Counted from the first letter of the stretch, positions 54,585-64,000 are shown. The stretch: DNA of 64,000 nucleotides from Kiritimatiellia bacterium (GCA_030745755.1 JASLOA010000034.1:74071-138070); one strand, 5' to 3'. A program made the numbers and translations. The notes: a model not told the origin generated them from the sequence alone.

Positions 54585-54680
54585 TCAGGCGAACGGCATA
54601 ATGGGGAAGATTGGAGCCATCATCTGTATCATGTTGTGTGTCACATGATTACAAATGCTTTTGAGTCTTTTCGACGTCAA

Positions 54681-54698
54681 TTGGCACGCTTCCGGCTA
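54681..54698 (+). promoter_or_regulatory. Possible sigma-54 promoter of the sigma factor gene
   Basis: TTGGCACG (54681-54688) matches the -24 element exactly; the expected -12 position reads cggct, a poor match to TTGCW. AAGGAGGC near 54746 is the ribosome binding site. Confidence 0.25.
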
Positions 54699-54760
54699 TT
54701 AGGAGTGGGCGTCTGAAAAAGCTGTTCTGGTATCAATGGTCGCACAAGGAGGCTCGTCAC

Positions 54761-55651
54761 ATGCTGCAGGCTCGCAATGCGTTTGAACGTTACCTGGAAG
54801 ACATATCACAGTATCCCCGTATCTCGCCGGCGCGTGAAGCCGAGCTCTCGCACGTGATACAGGACGGGAGCAATGAGGAGCAGCGCGAAGCGGCGATCAA
54901 CGAGCTTATCCACGCGAATCTACGCCTGGTGGTGCACTGTCTGAAGCGTTTCGAGGGCTATCTTGCTTCGCCGGCGGTACGCATCACGCGGATGGATCTG
55001 ATTGCGGAGGGGAACGTTGGCCTGATGAAGGCCGCGGAGCGATTCAATGCGAATCACGACAGTCAGAGGGGTGGAGGCATCCGCTTCAGCACGTATGCGT
55101 GCAAATGCATTCAAAGTCAGATGCATCGCGCCGTGAAGCGGAGTCGCTTCATCCACATTCCGGAGCACCACTTCGGCTACTGGAGCGAGATGAAGGAGCT
55201 GCGTGAAGAACATGGCGGCGATCTCTCCGATGAGATGCTGGGTCGGACCCTGGATGTCAGTAGCGAAGTCGCGGGACTGCTGAAGCAGGGCGCGCAGAGC
55301 GGTACGTGTATGCTTGAGGATCTGGCGGCACAGGATACAGAGGGAGGCGGCTGGCACGACTTCATCCCCAACGAGGCGGCGGCCTGTCCAGCCCATGAGA
55401 CCGGCTGCAAGGATCTGCGTGATTTTCTCTGCTCAGAGATGGAGGCGCTCCCTCCGCGTACCCAGAGTATGCTGTCACTGCTCTATCTTACCGATGGAAG
55501 CCCCACCCTGCGTGAGATGGCAAGCCGGTACAATATCTCAAGCGAGCGCTGCCGGCAGGTCTGCATGCAAGGCCTGAATCAGCTCCGCAACCGACTGCAG
55601 GGGCAACTGCCCCAGATTGATCCCGGCATGCCCGCTGTCTGCGCCGCGTGA
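54761..55651 (+). CDS. Sigma-70 family RNA polymerase sigma factor
   Basis: 296 residues. Region 1.2-like start (ERYLEDISQYPRISPAREAELSHVI), region 2 with LIHANLRLVVH near 49, LIAEGNVGLMKAAERFN near 86 and IRFSTYACKCIQSQMHRAVKR near 110 (the -10 recognition helix), a short region 3 and region 4: LPPRTQSMLSLLYL near 230, then LREMASRYNISSERCRQVCMQGLNQLRNRL. It lacks the long N-terminal region of RpoD, so it is an alternative (group 2/3) sigma factor. AAGGAGGC is 7 bp before the ATG. Confidence 0.93.
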   Translation: MLQARNAFERYLEDISQYPRISPAREAELSHVIQDGSNEEQREAAINELIHANLRLVVHCLKRFEGYLASPAVRITRMDLIAEGNVGLMKAAERFNANHDSQRGGGIRFSTYACKCIQSQMHRAVKRSRFIHIPEHHFGYWSEMKELREEHGGDLSDEMLGRTLDVSSEVAGLLKQGAQSGTCMLEDLAAQDTEGGGWHDFIPNEAAACPAHETGCKDLRDFLCSEMEALPPRTQSMLSLLYLTDGSPTLREMASRYNISSERCRQVCMQGLNQLRNRLQGQLPQIDPGMPAVCAA

Positions 55652-55656
55652 GCTCC

Positions 55657-55739
55657 GGGGAGGGGGAGCCCTTCCGGGGCTGGAGTATCGCTTCGCGATA
55701 ATAGGCCTCCGAAAGGGCTCCCCCTCCCCTCCGCCTGGG
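55657..55739. terminator. Long hairpin downstream of the sigma factor gene
   Basis: ggggagggggagccc (55657-55671) and gggctccccctcccc (55725-55739) are perfect 15-bp arms, with inner arms ttccggggc/ggcctccgaa and a central tatcgc-ttc-gcgata hairpin. It begins 6 bp after the stop codon. No U-tract follows, so it may block or stabilise transcripts rather than be a classical terminator. Confidence 0.55.
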
Positions 55740-55883
55740 TTAGTTTGGGATTGGGGGGAAAGCGATTAGGGGAAGGATCAAGGGGACCGTTTCCTTAATC
55801 GTTCTCCCTCTTCGACACTTCAGCGCACACTTGTGCCCTGAACCTACCAGGAAGAAGTAGCCGTCAACCCCCACAACATCCGC

Positions 55884-55938
55884 TTGCATACTGCGGTATC
55901 CACCCCTATGCTACCCCTGTGCATTCTTGTATGCACTC
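55884..55938 (+). promoter_or_regulatory. Promoter and operator candidate of the FHA activator gene
   Basis: TTGCAT (55884-55889), 17-bp spacer, TATGCT (55907-55912). Just downstream lies tgcat-tcttgt-atgca (55920-55935), overlapping tgtatgcactc (55928-55938), a string shared with 54574-54584. The rest of 55740-55957 holds no gene. Confidence 0.5.
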
Positions 55939-55957
55939 CAGGAAGGTGGGTAGGGAT

Positions 55958-57325
<1,368 letters not shown>

Positions 57326-57342
57326 ACGCGAAATAGGGGCGG

Positions 57343-59151
57343 CTAACGGGTGAACATGGTTTCAGCTTCAAAGAGGCGGGCGTAGGTGTCGAGGGGGGCT
57401 TGGAGAAGCGTGGCGTCGCGGGTCCAGGAGAGGGGACGATAGAGGGTGTGGAAGAGACCGGCCGCGGGGCGGCGACAGAAGCGGTAGGCGGGCGCGCCGC
57501 TCAAAAGGTAGACGAAGAAGAGCACGAGTAGGATGCCGGCCACGTGGATGCTGCGCCTCACGCGCAGGCGCCGGGTGATACGTGTGCAGAGCTGTTTGGC
57601 CTCCGGCGTGGGATGTGAGGCCTGCAGGGTCTGGGCCAGGTTGCGGGCATAGAGCCACTCCCTGTCGCGCACGGCAGTGCGCACGGCTTTAAGGTCGCGC
57701 TCGTACTGCAGCGGCTCGAGTTCGCTTTCGACCTCGGCGAAGGCATCGTCAAACGCGAGAGCGTTGTACTCCTCGATATAGGCCGCGGCCTGGTTGTAGC
57801 CGCCGGAATCGAACTCGCGCTTGATCTCGTTGCGCAGAAACTCGCGGCGCTTGCGCGCCTCTGTAGCCTGGTCAAGCAGTCGGCGAAGGTCATCGAGTAG
57901 CTCACGTCCGTTTGCGCCCTGTGGTGAGAAGCCTTTAATGTGGTTGCCCTCCTGCTCCACCAGTGCGAAATCGCGACGCTGCATGTGTTCGGTCATGGCA
58001 CGCAAGACATGCTCAGCATTTTCATAGGCCTTGGCATCGGCACCGCACACGCCGCAGTAGAGCACGCCGAAGCGTGACTCGGACCTGCATTCGGAGCAGA
58101 AGGTTCCTCCATCCCAGCCGCACTTGCCGCAGTAGCGGATCGCAATCGGATTGATCGTGTCGCACCACTTGCAGCGCCAGGTGGTCTTGGCGGTGGAGAG
58201 CTTGGTGTCGCTGGGGGCACGCGTCTGGGCCAGGGCGGCATGGAACTCCGTGACGTCGGCCCAGCGCTGTTCCCGGTCGGTTTCGAGCGCTTTGACAATC
58301 GGCATGCGCAGCACCTCGGGCAGATCGTGCGGGCGGAAGTAGCGCGGGTTCTCACCGGTGATGCAGAAATAGAGCAGGGCGCCGAGGCCATAGACGTCAG
58401 CCCGTTCGTCGGTCTGGCTGGCATCGGATTCCTGTTCGGGGGCCCCATAGCCGAGCGAGAGCATCTGTTCACCGGGCAGGGTCAGGGGCTTCGTATCGCG
58501 CTTACGCATACGCGCCAGGCCGAAGTCGGCGATCTTGGGCTCACCACTCTCGTCGAGCAGCACGTTGGTCGGCTTGAGGTCGCGATGAATCACGTGGCTG
58601 GTATGTGCATACTCGATGGCGCCGCACAGCTTGATCAGCAATTCGAGGGCCGCATCGAGCGGCAGAGGACCGTCGCGGCGCACGCGGTCGGCCAGGGTCA
58701 GGGCGGGAGGAGGCCCATTGGGCGTGTCGGCCTCCTTGGGCCCACCCACATACTCCATCACAATGTAGGGCCCTTCATGATCCTCACCGAGCGTATAGAT
58801 GTGCACGATATGGATATGATTCAGCGACGCCACCGCGCGGGCTTCATGCATGAAGCGATCCTTCATGGCACTGGTGGTCAGACTGGCGGCATTGAGACGC
58901 TTGATGGCGACAAAGCGGCCGAGGTGCCGGTCGCGGGCGAGGTAGACAACCCCCATGCCGCCGCTACCGATGCGCCCCACGATGTCATACTGCGATCTCA
59001 GGCTGCCGGGGCCGGAAGCAGAGGACGATTCAGCGCCGCCGACCGCCTGGGGGGGCACCTGGATGCGAACCGTCTTGTTCTCGCTGGACTCGTTGTTCTC
59101 ACTATCCTGCTTCATAGTGTGCGGTGGGCGAGGTTGTTGCTTGTCAGCCAT
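57343..59151 (-). CDS. Ser/Thr protein kinase with zinc ribbons and C-terminal membrane helix
   Basis: 602 residues. N-terminal tail with NKTVRIQVPP. Kinase domain about 55-310: IGSGGMGVVYLARD with lysine in VAIKRL, catalytic HRDLKPTNVLLD near 168, DFGLA near 186. Residues about 325-370 hold zinc ribbons (CKWC, CGKC, CSEC, CGVC). A coil-like helical part (380-530) and a hydrophobic helix VAGILLVLFFVYLLSGA near 545 follow. No PASTA domains. Start is 5 bp after the isomerase stop. Convergent with the FHA activator. Confidence 0.93.
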   Translation of the reverse strand: MADKQQPRPPHTMKQDSENNESSENKTVRIQVPPQAVGGAESSSASGPGSLRSQYDIVGRIGSGGMGVVYLARDRHLGRFVAIKRLNAASLTTSAMKDRFMHEARAVASLNHIHIVHIYTLGEDHEGPYIVMEYVGGPKEADTPNGPPPALTLADRVRRDGPLPLDAALELLIKLCGAIEYAHTSHVIHRDLKPTNVLLDESGEPKIADFGLARMRKRDTKPLTLPGEQMLSLGYGAPEQESDASQTDERADVYGLGALLYFCITGENPRYFRPHDLPEVLRMPIVKALETDREQRWADVTEFHAALAQTRAPSDTKLSTAKTTWRCKWCDTINPIAIRYCGKCGWDGGTFCSECRSESRFGVLYCGVCGADAKAYENAEHVLRAMTEHMQRRDFALVEQEGNHIKGFSPQGANGRELLDDLRRLLDQATEARKRREFLRNEIKREFDSGGYNQAAAYIEEYNALAFDDAFAEVESELEPLQYERDLKAVRTAVRDREWLYARNLAQTLQASHPTPEAKQLCTRITRRLRVRRSIHVAGILLVLFFVYLLSGAPAYRFCRRPAAGLFHTLYRPLSWTRDATLLQAPLDTYARLFEAETMFTR

Positions 59152-59156
59152 TTGGT

Positions 59157-60074
59157 TTATCTCTTGCCAGCGGCGCCCTGTCCTGCCGCCGCGGTGGCGG
59201 CGGCGAGGAGGGCCTCGAAGCGGCGCCCATACTCGACGTAGTTCTCGATGCGGGCGTCGTCAGCCGTGCCGCCGTCCTCTTCGTGAAAGACGACTTTCAT
59301 GTGCGGCTCCATGGAGAAGCCGCCGTCGTAGCCGGTCGCAACAAGGTCTTCGACCACCCTGACGACATCACCATCCCCTTCACCGGGGTACGTAAACGTG
59401 GCTTCCGGGAAGATCGCGTCGCCCTTGTCCTCAATAAACATGGCGTCCTTAATATGCACGTAGGCAATATGGTCACGAACGTTCCTGTAGAACTCCCAGG
59501 TGGACTGGCGGGGATAGGGTTCGCCCTTGGCGTAGTCCTTCGTAAACGGCGGGTTGCCGGTATCGAAGACCAGCGGCATGCCCGGCACGGCATCCAGCAG
59601 GCGCAGCGTGTAGTCGCACCCCATGCCGCCGTAGTTCATGCAGTTCTCGTGCACGGGCAGAATCCCGGCATCGGTAAACATGGGGACGATCTCCTTCAAT
59701 CGCTTCACGCGCTCCTCGAACATCTGGTCGTCCGGGCCCCGGTCGCGGAGCACAGCAAAACTCATGAGACGCACCATCTCCGTGCCGAGACGCTGCATGC
59801 GCGGAATGGCACGTTTGACCTCGGCGAGCGAATCGTCGTAGGGCTTATCGACCGGCTTGCCCCAGTTCGCAATGGCAGACCCAAAGCAGTTGATGTGTAC
59901 CCCCGCATCCTCCAGCTTGCCTGCGACGACATCGAAGGCCGCATCATCCATATCGTGAATGTTCTTGCCGTCGATGTTGCGGGATTCGATATTCTGCCAG
60001 CCCAGTGCCAGCGTGGCCTTGATCTGTCCATCAATACTGGGCGAGGCCTCGTCTGCAAATCCGGTAAGATACAT
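59157..60074 (-). CDS. Sugar phosphate isomerase/epimerase-like TIM-barrel protein
   Basis: 305 residues from the ATG at 60074, AAGGAAG upstream. Xylose isomerase-like TIM barrel: MYLTGFADEASPSIDGQIKATLALGW at the start, INCFGSAIANWG near 62, MRLMSFAV near 105, VHENCMNYGG near 150, FDTGNPPF near 179, YVHIKDAMF near 211, FSMEPHMKVV near 265. The glutamates and histidines expected of the metal site are mostly present. Substrate unknown. The kinase gene follows it with only 5 bp between. Confidence 0.87.
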   Translation of the reverse strand: MYLTGFADEASPSIDGQIKATLALGWQNIESRNIDGKNIHDMDDAAFDVVAGKLEDAGVHINCFGSAIANWGKPVDKPYDDSLAEVKRAIPRMQRLGTEMVRLMSFAVLRDRGPDDQMFEERVKRLKEIVPMFTDAGILPVHENCMNYGGMGCDYTLRLLDAVPGMPLVFDTGNPPFTKDYAKGEPYPRQSTWEFYRNVRDHIAYVHIKDAMFIEDKGDAIFPEATFTYPGEGDGDVVRVVEDLVATGYDGGFSMEPHMKVVFHEEDGGTADDARIENYVEYGRRFEALLAAATAAAGQGAAGKR

Positions 60075-60233
60075 GCCTGTCTTCCTTCGTTGGGCGGCGC
60101 GACTGCCGCCGATTGTGGGTGACGCGCCCTGCACAGCCATCCCGTAAGCAGCTAATACTAGTCAGCTCCGCTGAAAAGGTGCAAGGTCCAAGGTTCAGTG
60201 GACATTCCCCACCTTTCACGCCAGAGACGCATA

Positions 60234-60308
60234 GGAGATCCCTCGACTTCGCTCGGGATGACAGTTTCCAAAGCTTCGTTGTCATGCTGAGCGAAGTCGA
60301 AGCATCTC
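60234..60308. repeat. Dispersed repeat pair, heads inward
   Basis: A - copy (60234-60262, cgacttcgctcg variant) and a + copy (60281-60308, gtcatgctgagcgaagtcg) are separated by 18 bp containing agtttccaaagc. Confidence 0.85.
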
Positions 60309-60600
60309 TGACATGGCTGGACGGCACAGCCCTGTTTGACTTGCTCACTCACGAAATGTCAATGTTTGTAGGACTCTCTGGGTCCTAACTCCGAAGAACA
60401 GGGATACTCCTGACTGGGTCTATCTTGCAAATCCGTACTGAGTGCGGCACTGTACCAGACGCCTGTACGGATAGAAGCGGCTATTTCGACTGTATGGAAT
60501 GTTGAAGATTCCCTTCTCGTGGTGCCGGCAGAGCCGACCTCGGAATCACCCCGGCCTCGGTTCTGCGGTGTGGCTGTGGAAATGTGAGGCTTCAGTGGAT
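60309..60600. other. Leader region upstream of the YdjY-like gene
   Basis: No gene seen. atccgtac (60431-60438) and gtacggat (60475-60482) are perfect 8-bp arms, and cagagccga...tcggttctg near 60529-60565 forms another hairpin. These may be transcript structures; no known riboswitch was recognised. Confidence 0.35.
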
Positions 60601-62028
60601 ATGACAGAATCATTCATCAATGGACTCCGTAAGCTGACGGGTGTGGCGTGTGGCTGCTTGCTCGTGGGGGCGCTCTGTGCCCAGGACGATTTCGACACCT
60701 ACGGGCCGCAGCCTACCGGGGCACCGGAAGCCACGAAGCAGTACGAGGCCAATCTCAAGGCCCACAAGGGCGACCCGGACCGCCTCGTGTTGCCCGGACT
60801 CGTGGCCGACCGCAAGGCATGCACGGTTGAGGTGCTGGCGGAGAGTACGGGGTTGAACGAGGGGGAACTCGCCGAATTCCTGCTGATCGGCCAGGGCAGC
60901 AGCCATGGCTACGAAGCACTGCTGTGGTCCTTTGCCAAGCCGAGTGATGTGCACCGCGCCCTGGAGTTCATCGGTCTGGAACCGGGCACACCGCACAATC
61001 CGATCCTGCCGCGTCTCTGGTCGGATGGCGATCGCGTGAACCTGATGGTTCAGAGCGGTGACGGCGATGCCTTCCCGATTGAGCGGATGATTCTGGACAA
61101 TGAGACCGGGACGACACTGCCCGAGGAGGGCTTTGTCTTCGCGGGGTCGATCATAGTGCCGCTGCAGGAGGGGCAGAGCAAACCCCGGTATGCGGCCGAT
61201 GTGTATGACCCGCGCTCAGTAGCTTCGGTCTATAACGAGCCCGCGGCCGTGCTGGATGTGCCGCGCGCGGCGAACAAGGGCGAGGTCTACGGCAACCAGG
61301 TGGTCAATCCGGAGTATGCTGCCCGGGGCGGGGAGCTGGTCACGATTGTGATGACCCCGGCCGATCCGGATGGCCAGCCGCCCGTCCGCGAGCTGGTGCT
61401 CTCGCTCGACAGCGTCACGGCCTCCAACCAGGTCGCCTGTCGTCTGCTCGAAGCGGAAGGGGATGTGTTGCATGCGGAGCCCTCGATGTCCGCGATGCTG
61501 GAGCGGTTGGTGGTCTTGGGCAAGGAGGACGCTGCGATCAGTGTCGACCTCGCGTTCGCCGACACGCTGCCCGTCCCTTATATCGGCAAGGTCTGCACGT
61601 TGATGGCGGTGGTGGAGACCATGGGGATGGTCCGCATCAAGCCGCCCGCGGCCGGTGAACTCTATTACCGCGCGTTTGTGCCGGACAAGCGATGGTTTAA
61701 ACCCGAGGGTCGTCCCACCCAGCCATGGGAGCTGCGCCTGGCCCGCAAGGGGGGCGCGCTCACGGGCGAGCTGGTGCTGCATACGGCGGTCTGGAGCGAC
61801 ACTAGCACGACCCCCACCTTCACGCGCAAGGCGTCTGCGCTGGCCGGCCCCGGCGACATGCGCGCGATACTGGATAAGGATGCGAAAGAACGGCAGGCGA
61901 CCGGGCGACGCTCGCTGCCCGCGGTGCTGCTCGTCTTTGCGGAGTCAAGCCTGACCTACGGCGAGGTCGTCTCTTTCGTCTCCCCCGCACTGTCAACGCA
62001 TGCCACGGTATATCTGTTTGTGGAGTGA
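60601..62028 (+). CDS. Secreted YdjY-like domain protein
   Basis: 475 residues from the ATG at 60601. Signal segment LRKLTGVACGCLLVGALCAQ. An N-terminal domain (about 60-140) with RKACTVEVLAESTGLNEGEL and HGYEALLWSFAKPSDVHRAL resembles YdjY-type domains, which end in a similar helix. The C-terminal 220 residues are a beta-rich region of unknown type. No enzyme motif. Divergent from the isomerase and upstream of the XylR-type regulator; its role in carbohydrate handling is inferred from context only. Confidence 0.75.
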   Translation: MTESFINGLRKLTGVACGCLLVGALCAQDDFDTYGPQPTGAPEATKQYEANLKAHKGDPDRLVLPGLVADRKACTVEVLAESTGLNEGELAEFLLIGQGSSHGYEALLWSFAKPSDVHRALEFIGLEPGTPHNPILPRLWSDGDRVNLMVQSGDGDAFPIERMILDNETGTTLPEEGFVFAGSIIVPLQEGQSKPRYAADVYDPRSVASVYNEPAAVLDVPRAANKGEVYGNQVVNPEYAARGGELVTIVMTPADPDGQPPVRELVLSLDSVTASNQVACRLLEAEGDVLHAEPSMSAMLERLVVLGKEDAAISVDLAFADTLPVPYIGKVCTLMAVVETMGMVRIKPPAAGELYYRAFVPDKRWFKPEGRPTQPWELRLARKGGALTGELVLHTAVWSDTSTTPTFTRKASALAGPGDMRAILDKDAKERQATGRRSLPAVLLVFAESSLTYGEVVSFVSPALSTHATVYLFVE

Positions 62029-62053
62029 ATCGAATTGGAGTATGGATAGGCCC

Positions 62054-63259
62054 ATGTCCAAGTCCAGACGTATAGGTGTGGCGGTCAATGCGCAGCATCT
62101 GCATGCGGAAGACCAACAGCTCTATCGCGGCGTGCGACAGTATAGCCGGGAGCATCCCGGGTTTGAGTGTGTCCTCGCGCCCTTTGCGGCCGCGGACCTG
62201 GAGGCAGCGACGCCGGAGACCGTGGCGTATGACGGCATCCTGGCGCAAGCCACGCCGGAGCTGGTGGCGCATGCAAATAGCCTGGGACTGCCGGTTGTGG
62301 ATGTTCTGCGCAATTCGCGCGTGAGGGTTCCAGTCAACTGCGTCTTCCCTGACTTCGCCAAGGCCGGTCGCATGGCCGGGCAGCACCTCGTCTCCCGCGG
62401 GTTCGAGCACTTCGGATATGTGGTGAACCGTCGCAACATGTCCCAGGCCGAGATGTGCGATGCGACGCTGCTGAACGGGGATGCGCTCGGCTATGCTTCG
62501 TATGTTGAGGCGCGCGGGTTCAGCTGTGTCCGGTTTGTTGCCCCACGGGTGGTGGATGCCACCGCCAGCGTGTGGCAGCACTGGAGCCGTCGTATCCGGG
62601 AGTGGCTGGCGGAGCAGCCCAAGCCGCTGGGGCTCTTCGTTCCGAGCGACCTGTTGTGCCGCACCATTGCCGACATCGCGCCGGAGTTGGACTTGAACGT
62701 ACCGCACGACCTGGGGCTGATCTGTGCCGATAACGAACCGAACTTCTGCCTGCTCTCGAGTCCCTCGCTGACCGCCATTGATATGGGCTATCGCCGCGTG
62801 GGCTATGAAGCCGCAGCCCTTCTGGATCGCCTCCTGGCCGGTGAGGCGAAGGCGCGCGGACGTGAGATCCTGCACCTGGAGCCGCGCGGACTGCTGGCGC
62901 GCCATTCAACCGATGCCGTGGCTGCCAAGGATCCGCTCGTCGCATCCGCCATGCGCTTCATTCTCGAGCACACCCATGAAGCGATCAAGGTCAGCGATGT
63001 GGCGCGCGAGATCTCCACGACGCGCCGTACCCTGGAGCGACGCTTCCGTGATGTGCTCGACCGCACGGTGATGCAGGAGATCACGCGCTGCCGGATCGAT
63101 CGCCTCAAACGCCGCCTGACCGAGAGCACCGAGCCGATCAAACTGCTCGCCCAGGACTCCGGCTTCAACAGCTCACGCGTGCTCTACGAAACCTTCGTCC
63201 GCGAAGAAGGCATGTCGCCCTCCGCCTACCGCGCCAAGCGGCGGCAGGGAACGAGTTAG
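62054..63259 (+). CDS. XylR-family transcriptional regulator (LacI-like sensor plus AraC HTH)
   Basis: 401 residues. N-terminal half is a type I periplasmic-binding-protein-like domain (HAEDQQLYRGVRQYSREHPG, FAKAGRMAGQHLVSRGFEHFGYV, GLICADNEPNFCLLSSPSLTAID in separate segments). C-terminal AraC-type HTH from about 310: KVSDVAREISTTRRTLERRF and AQDSGFNSSRVLYETFVREEG. Start ambiguous between ATG 62042 and 62054. Such regulators bind sugars and control glycoside hydrolase genes; the hydrolase is the next gene, convergent. Confidence 0.9.
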   Translation: MSKSRRIGVAVNAQHLHAEDQQLYRGVRQYSREHPGFECVLAPFAAADLEAATPETVAYDGILAQATPELVAHANSLGLPVVDVLRNSRVRVPVNCVFPDFAKAGRMAGQHLVSRGFEHFGYVVNRRNMSQAEMCDATLLNGDALGYASYVEARGFSCVRFVAPRVVDATASVWQHWSRRIREWLAEQPKPLGLFVPSDLLCRTIADIAPELDLNVPHDLGLICADNEPNFCLLSSPSLTAIDMGYRRVGYEAAALLDRLLAGEAKARGREILHLEPRGLLARHSTDAVAAKDPLVASAMRFILEHTHEAIKVSDVAREISTTRRTLERRFRDVLDRTVMQEITRCRIDRLKRRLTESTEPIKLLAQDSGFNSSRVLYETFVREEGMSPSAYRAKRRQGTS

Positions 63260-63262
63260 GCT

Positions 63263-64000
63263 CTACTCCTGGCTGATCACCGCCGTTCCCGCCGCGGGGA
63301 TCGCGATGGCGTGCAGTCCGGCGGCCAGGTCCTGTTCCTCATCACTCACGCACTCGCCGGTGCAATCCCATACCTGCACCCGGCGCGTGCCGAGGGGGTC
63401 CGGCAACTCGATCGCCACGCGCTGCTCGAGGGTTCCGTTGACCAGGATGAGCGTGCGGCCGGCGATCGGCGGCAGCGGCACAAAGCCGTTCGCATACGCC
63501 GCCGCGGCCACCTTGGTATCCGTCTCGCTGATCACGACCGGGTAGGCGAACTGCGGCTGCAGCGGCGCGATCTCGCCATCCAGAAGCACGTCGCGGTGTT
63601 CGCGCCAGAACGCGCAGTAGCGGCGAATCATGGCCACGTGACTGGCGGGTACCTCGTCGAGCCGCACCGAGATCTGCGGCACCGTAAAGAGCGCGTGGAT
63701 GAGCTGCTGGGCGGCACTCTCCACCGTGTCCTCGTAGTGCCACATGACCATGTCGGAGTGGACCGCCGTGTTGCCGCTGAGCGCCCGTAGCAGCATGGAG
63801 CCGATACGGTTGCCGCCGGCGTTGTTGGGTTCGTCGCCGACGCGGAAGATGTTGCCGTACTTGCGCATGGCCGGACCAATATAGCCCTGGCGGAACTCGA
63901 TCATGATATCCGGCTTAATCGCTTTCAGGCGTGTGATGACATCGCTCATGAGCCGATCCGCGGCCTCGGGTACCGACTGGTAATCGCGGCCGTCACCGAA
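63263..64000 (-). CDS. Alpha-galactosidase-like glycoside hydrolase, C-terminal part (5' end outside window)
   Basis: At least 245 residues. The ATG at 63949 is internal: the frame stays open to the right edge, reading GDGRDYQSVPEAADRL before it. Motif-rich part: PDIMIEFRQGYIGPAMRKYGNIF near the start, FRVGDEPNNAGGNRIGSM, GNTAVHSDMVMWHYEDTVE and FWREHRDVLLDG, as in melibiase GH36-type enzymes (the DMVMWH region). The C-terminus is a beta-sandwich. Family assignment is by pattern memory; GH31 or GH27 is possible. Next to the XylR-type regulator, which probably controls it. Confidence 0.75.
   Translation of the reverse strand, partial: FGDGRDYQSVPEAADRLMSDVITRLKAIKPDIMIEFRQGYIGPAMRKYGNIFRVGDEPNNAGGNRIGSMLLRALSGNTAVHSDMVMWHYEDTVESAAQQLIHALFTVPQISVRLDEVPASHVAMIRRYCAFWREHRDVLLDGEIAPLQPQFAYPVVISETDTKVAAAAYANGFVPLPPIAGRTLILVNGTLEQRVAIELPDPLGTRRVQVWDCTGECVSDEEQDLAAGLHAIAIPAAGTAVISQE

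Larger units (their letters stand above)
54407..54760. other. Divergent regulatory region between the giant coiled-coil gene and the sigma factor
   Basis: 354 bp without a gene. It carries the coiled-coil gene promoter, an inverted repeat over its -35 box, a run of TATGCA-type palindromes and a possible sigma-54 promoter (separate entries). The remainder shows nothing recognisable. Confidence 0.6.

Overview
The window is chromosomal DNA of a GC-rich Gram-negative bacterium. kdsA-lptC-lptA-lptB, an OmpA-type protein with thrombospondin type 3 repeats, a secretin and fabZ show an outer membrane with LPS. The rest of the gene content points to the PVC superphylum, most likely Kiritimatiellota or a relative (inference from gene style, no database search): a XylR-type regulator with a LacI-like sensor and AraC HTH, a YdjY-like secreted protein, a Ser/Thr kinase and an FHA/sigma-54 activator, a stand-alone IMP cyclohydrolase domain, and an accD-accA-oadA operon. 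No rRNA, tRNA, CRISPR array, phage or complete insertion sequence was found.

Layout. 1-5.5 kb: secDF (cut by the left edge), a GIY-YIG gene enclosed by perfect inverted repeats, recJ, a small protein. 5.6-10.9 kb: rpmB, zinc-ribbon proteins, a glycosyltransferase pair, a metallo-beta-lactamase-fold hydrolase, stand-alone coaB. 10.9-20 kb: kdsA, lptC/A/B, hpf, hprK, ptsH, ptsI, metK, ahcY, all on the + strand. 20-26.6 kb: OmpA-like protein, fabZ, gspD-gspE-gspF. 26.8-30.2 kb: two sensor kinases and thyX. 30.3-34.8 kb: glycine cleavage genes gcvT-H-PA-PB. 35-36.5 kb: ferredoxin, a non-coding stretch with DnaA-box-like sites, tsaB. 36.6-42.6 kb: purH cyclohydrolase domain, queD, a PHP phosphoesterase, two-subunit fumarase, fmt, aroB, an unknown gene. 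42.8-47.2 kb (- strand operon): accD, a ParB-like gene, accA, oadA. 47.3-59.2 kb: a signalling and architecture block with a LysM lipoprotein, a membrane coiled-coil protein, a 1919-residue coiled-coil protein with two GYF_2-like domains, a sigma-70 family factor, an FHA/AAA+/Fis activator and a Ser/Thr kinase. 59.2-64 kb: carbohydrate-related genes (sugar isomerase, YdjY-like protein, XylR-type regulator, C-terminal part of an alpha-galactosidase-like enzyme).

How the parts work together. HprK, HPr and enzyme I form a phosphorelay placed in the LPS-export gene cluster, as in many Gram-negatives, with no EII permease visible. MetK and AhcY make and recycle SAM. GcvT/H/P feed one-carbon units to folate next to thyX, and fmt is nearby. 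The acc operon couples the carboxyltransferase of fatty acid synthesis to a biotin-bearing OadA protein and lacks accB and accC. The 47-59 kb block combines a kinase, a phosphothreonine-reading sigma-54 activator, a sigma factor and a giant coiled-coil protein, and may be one regulatory and structural system.

The most striking non-coding feature is a dispersed 28-31 bp repeat with core gtcatcccgag...gggatctcc. It occurs at eleven loci, mostly as inverted pairs between genes. One pair is perfect over 31 bp and encloses only a GIY-YIG nuclease gene, so it looks like the autonomous member of a mobile repeat family. Other structures are a 154-bp imperfect palindrome between kdsA and lptC, an operator-like cluster of palindromes between the giant coiled-coil gene and the sigma factor gene, and several promoters placed so that the start codon would be the first transcribed base.
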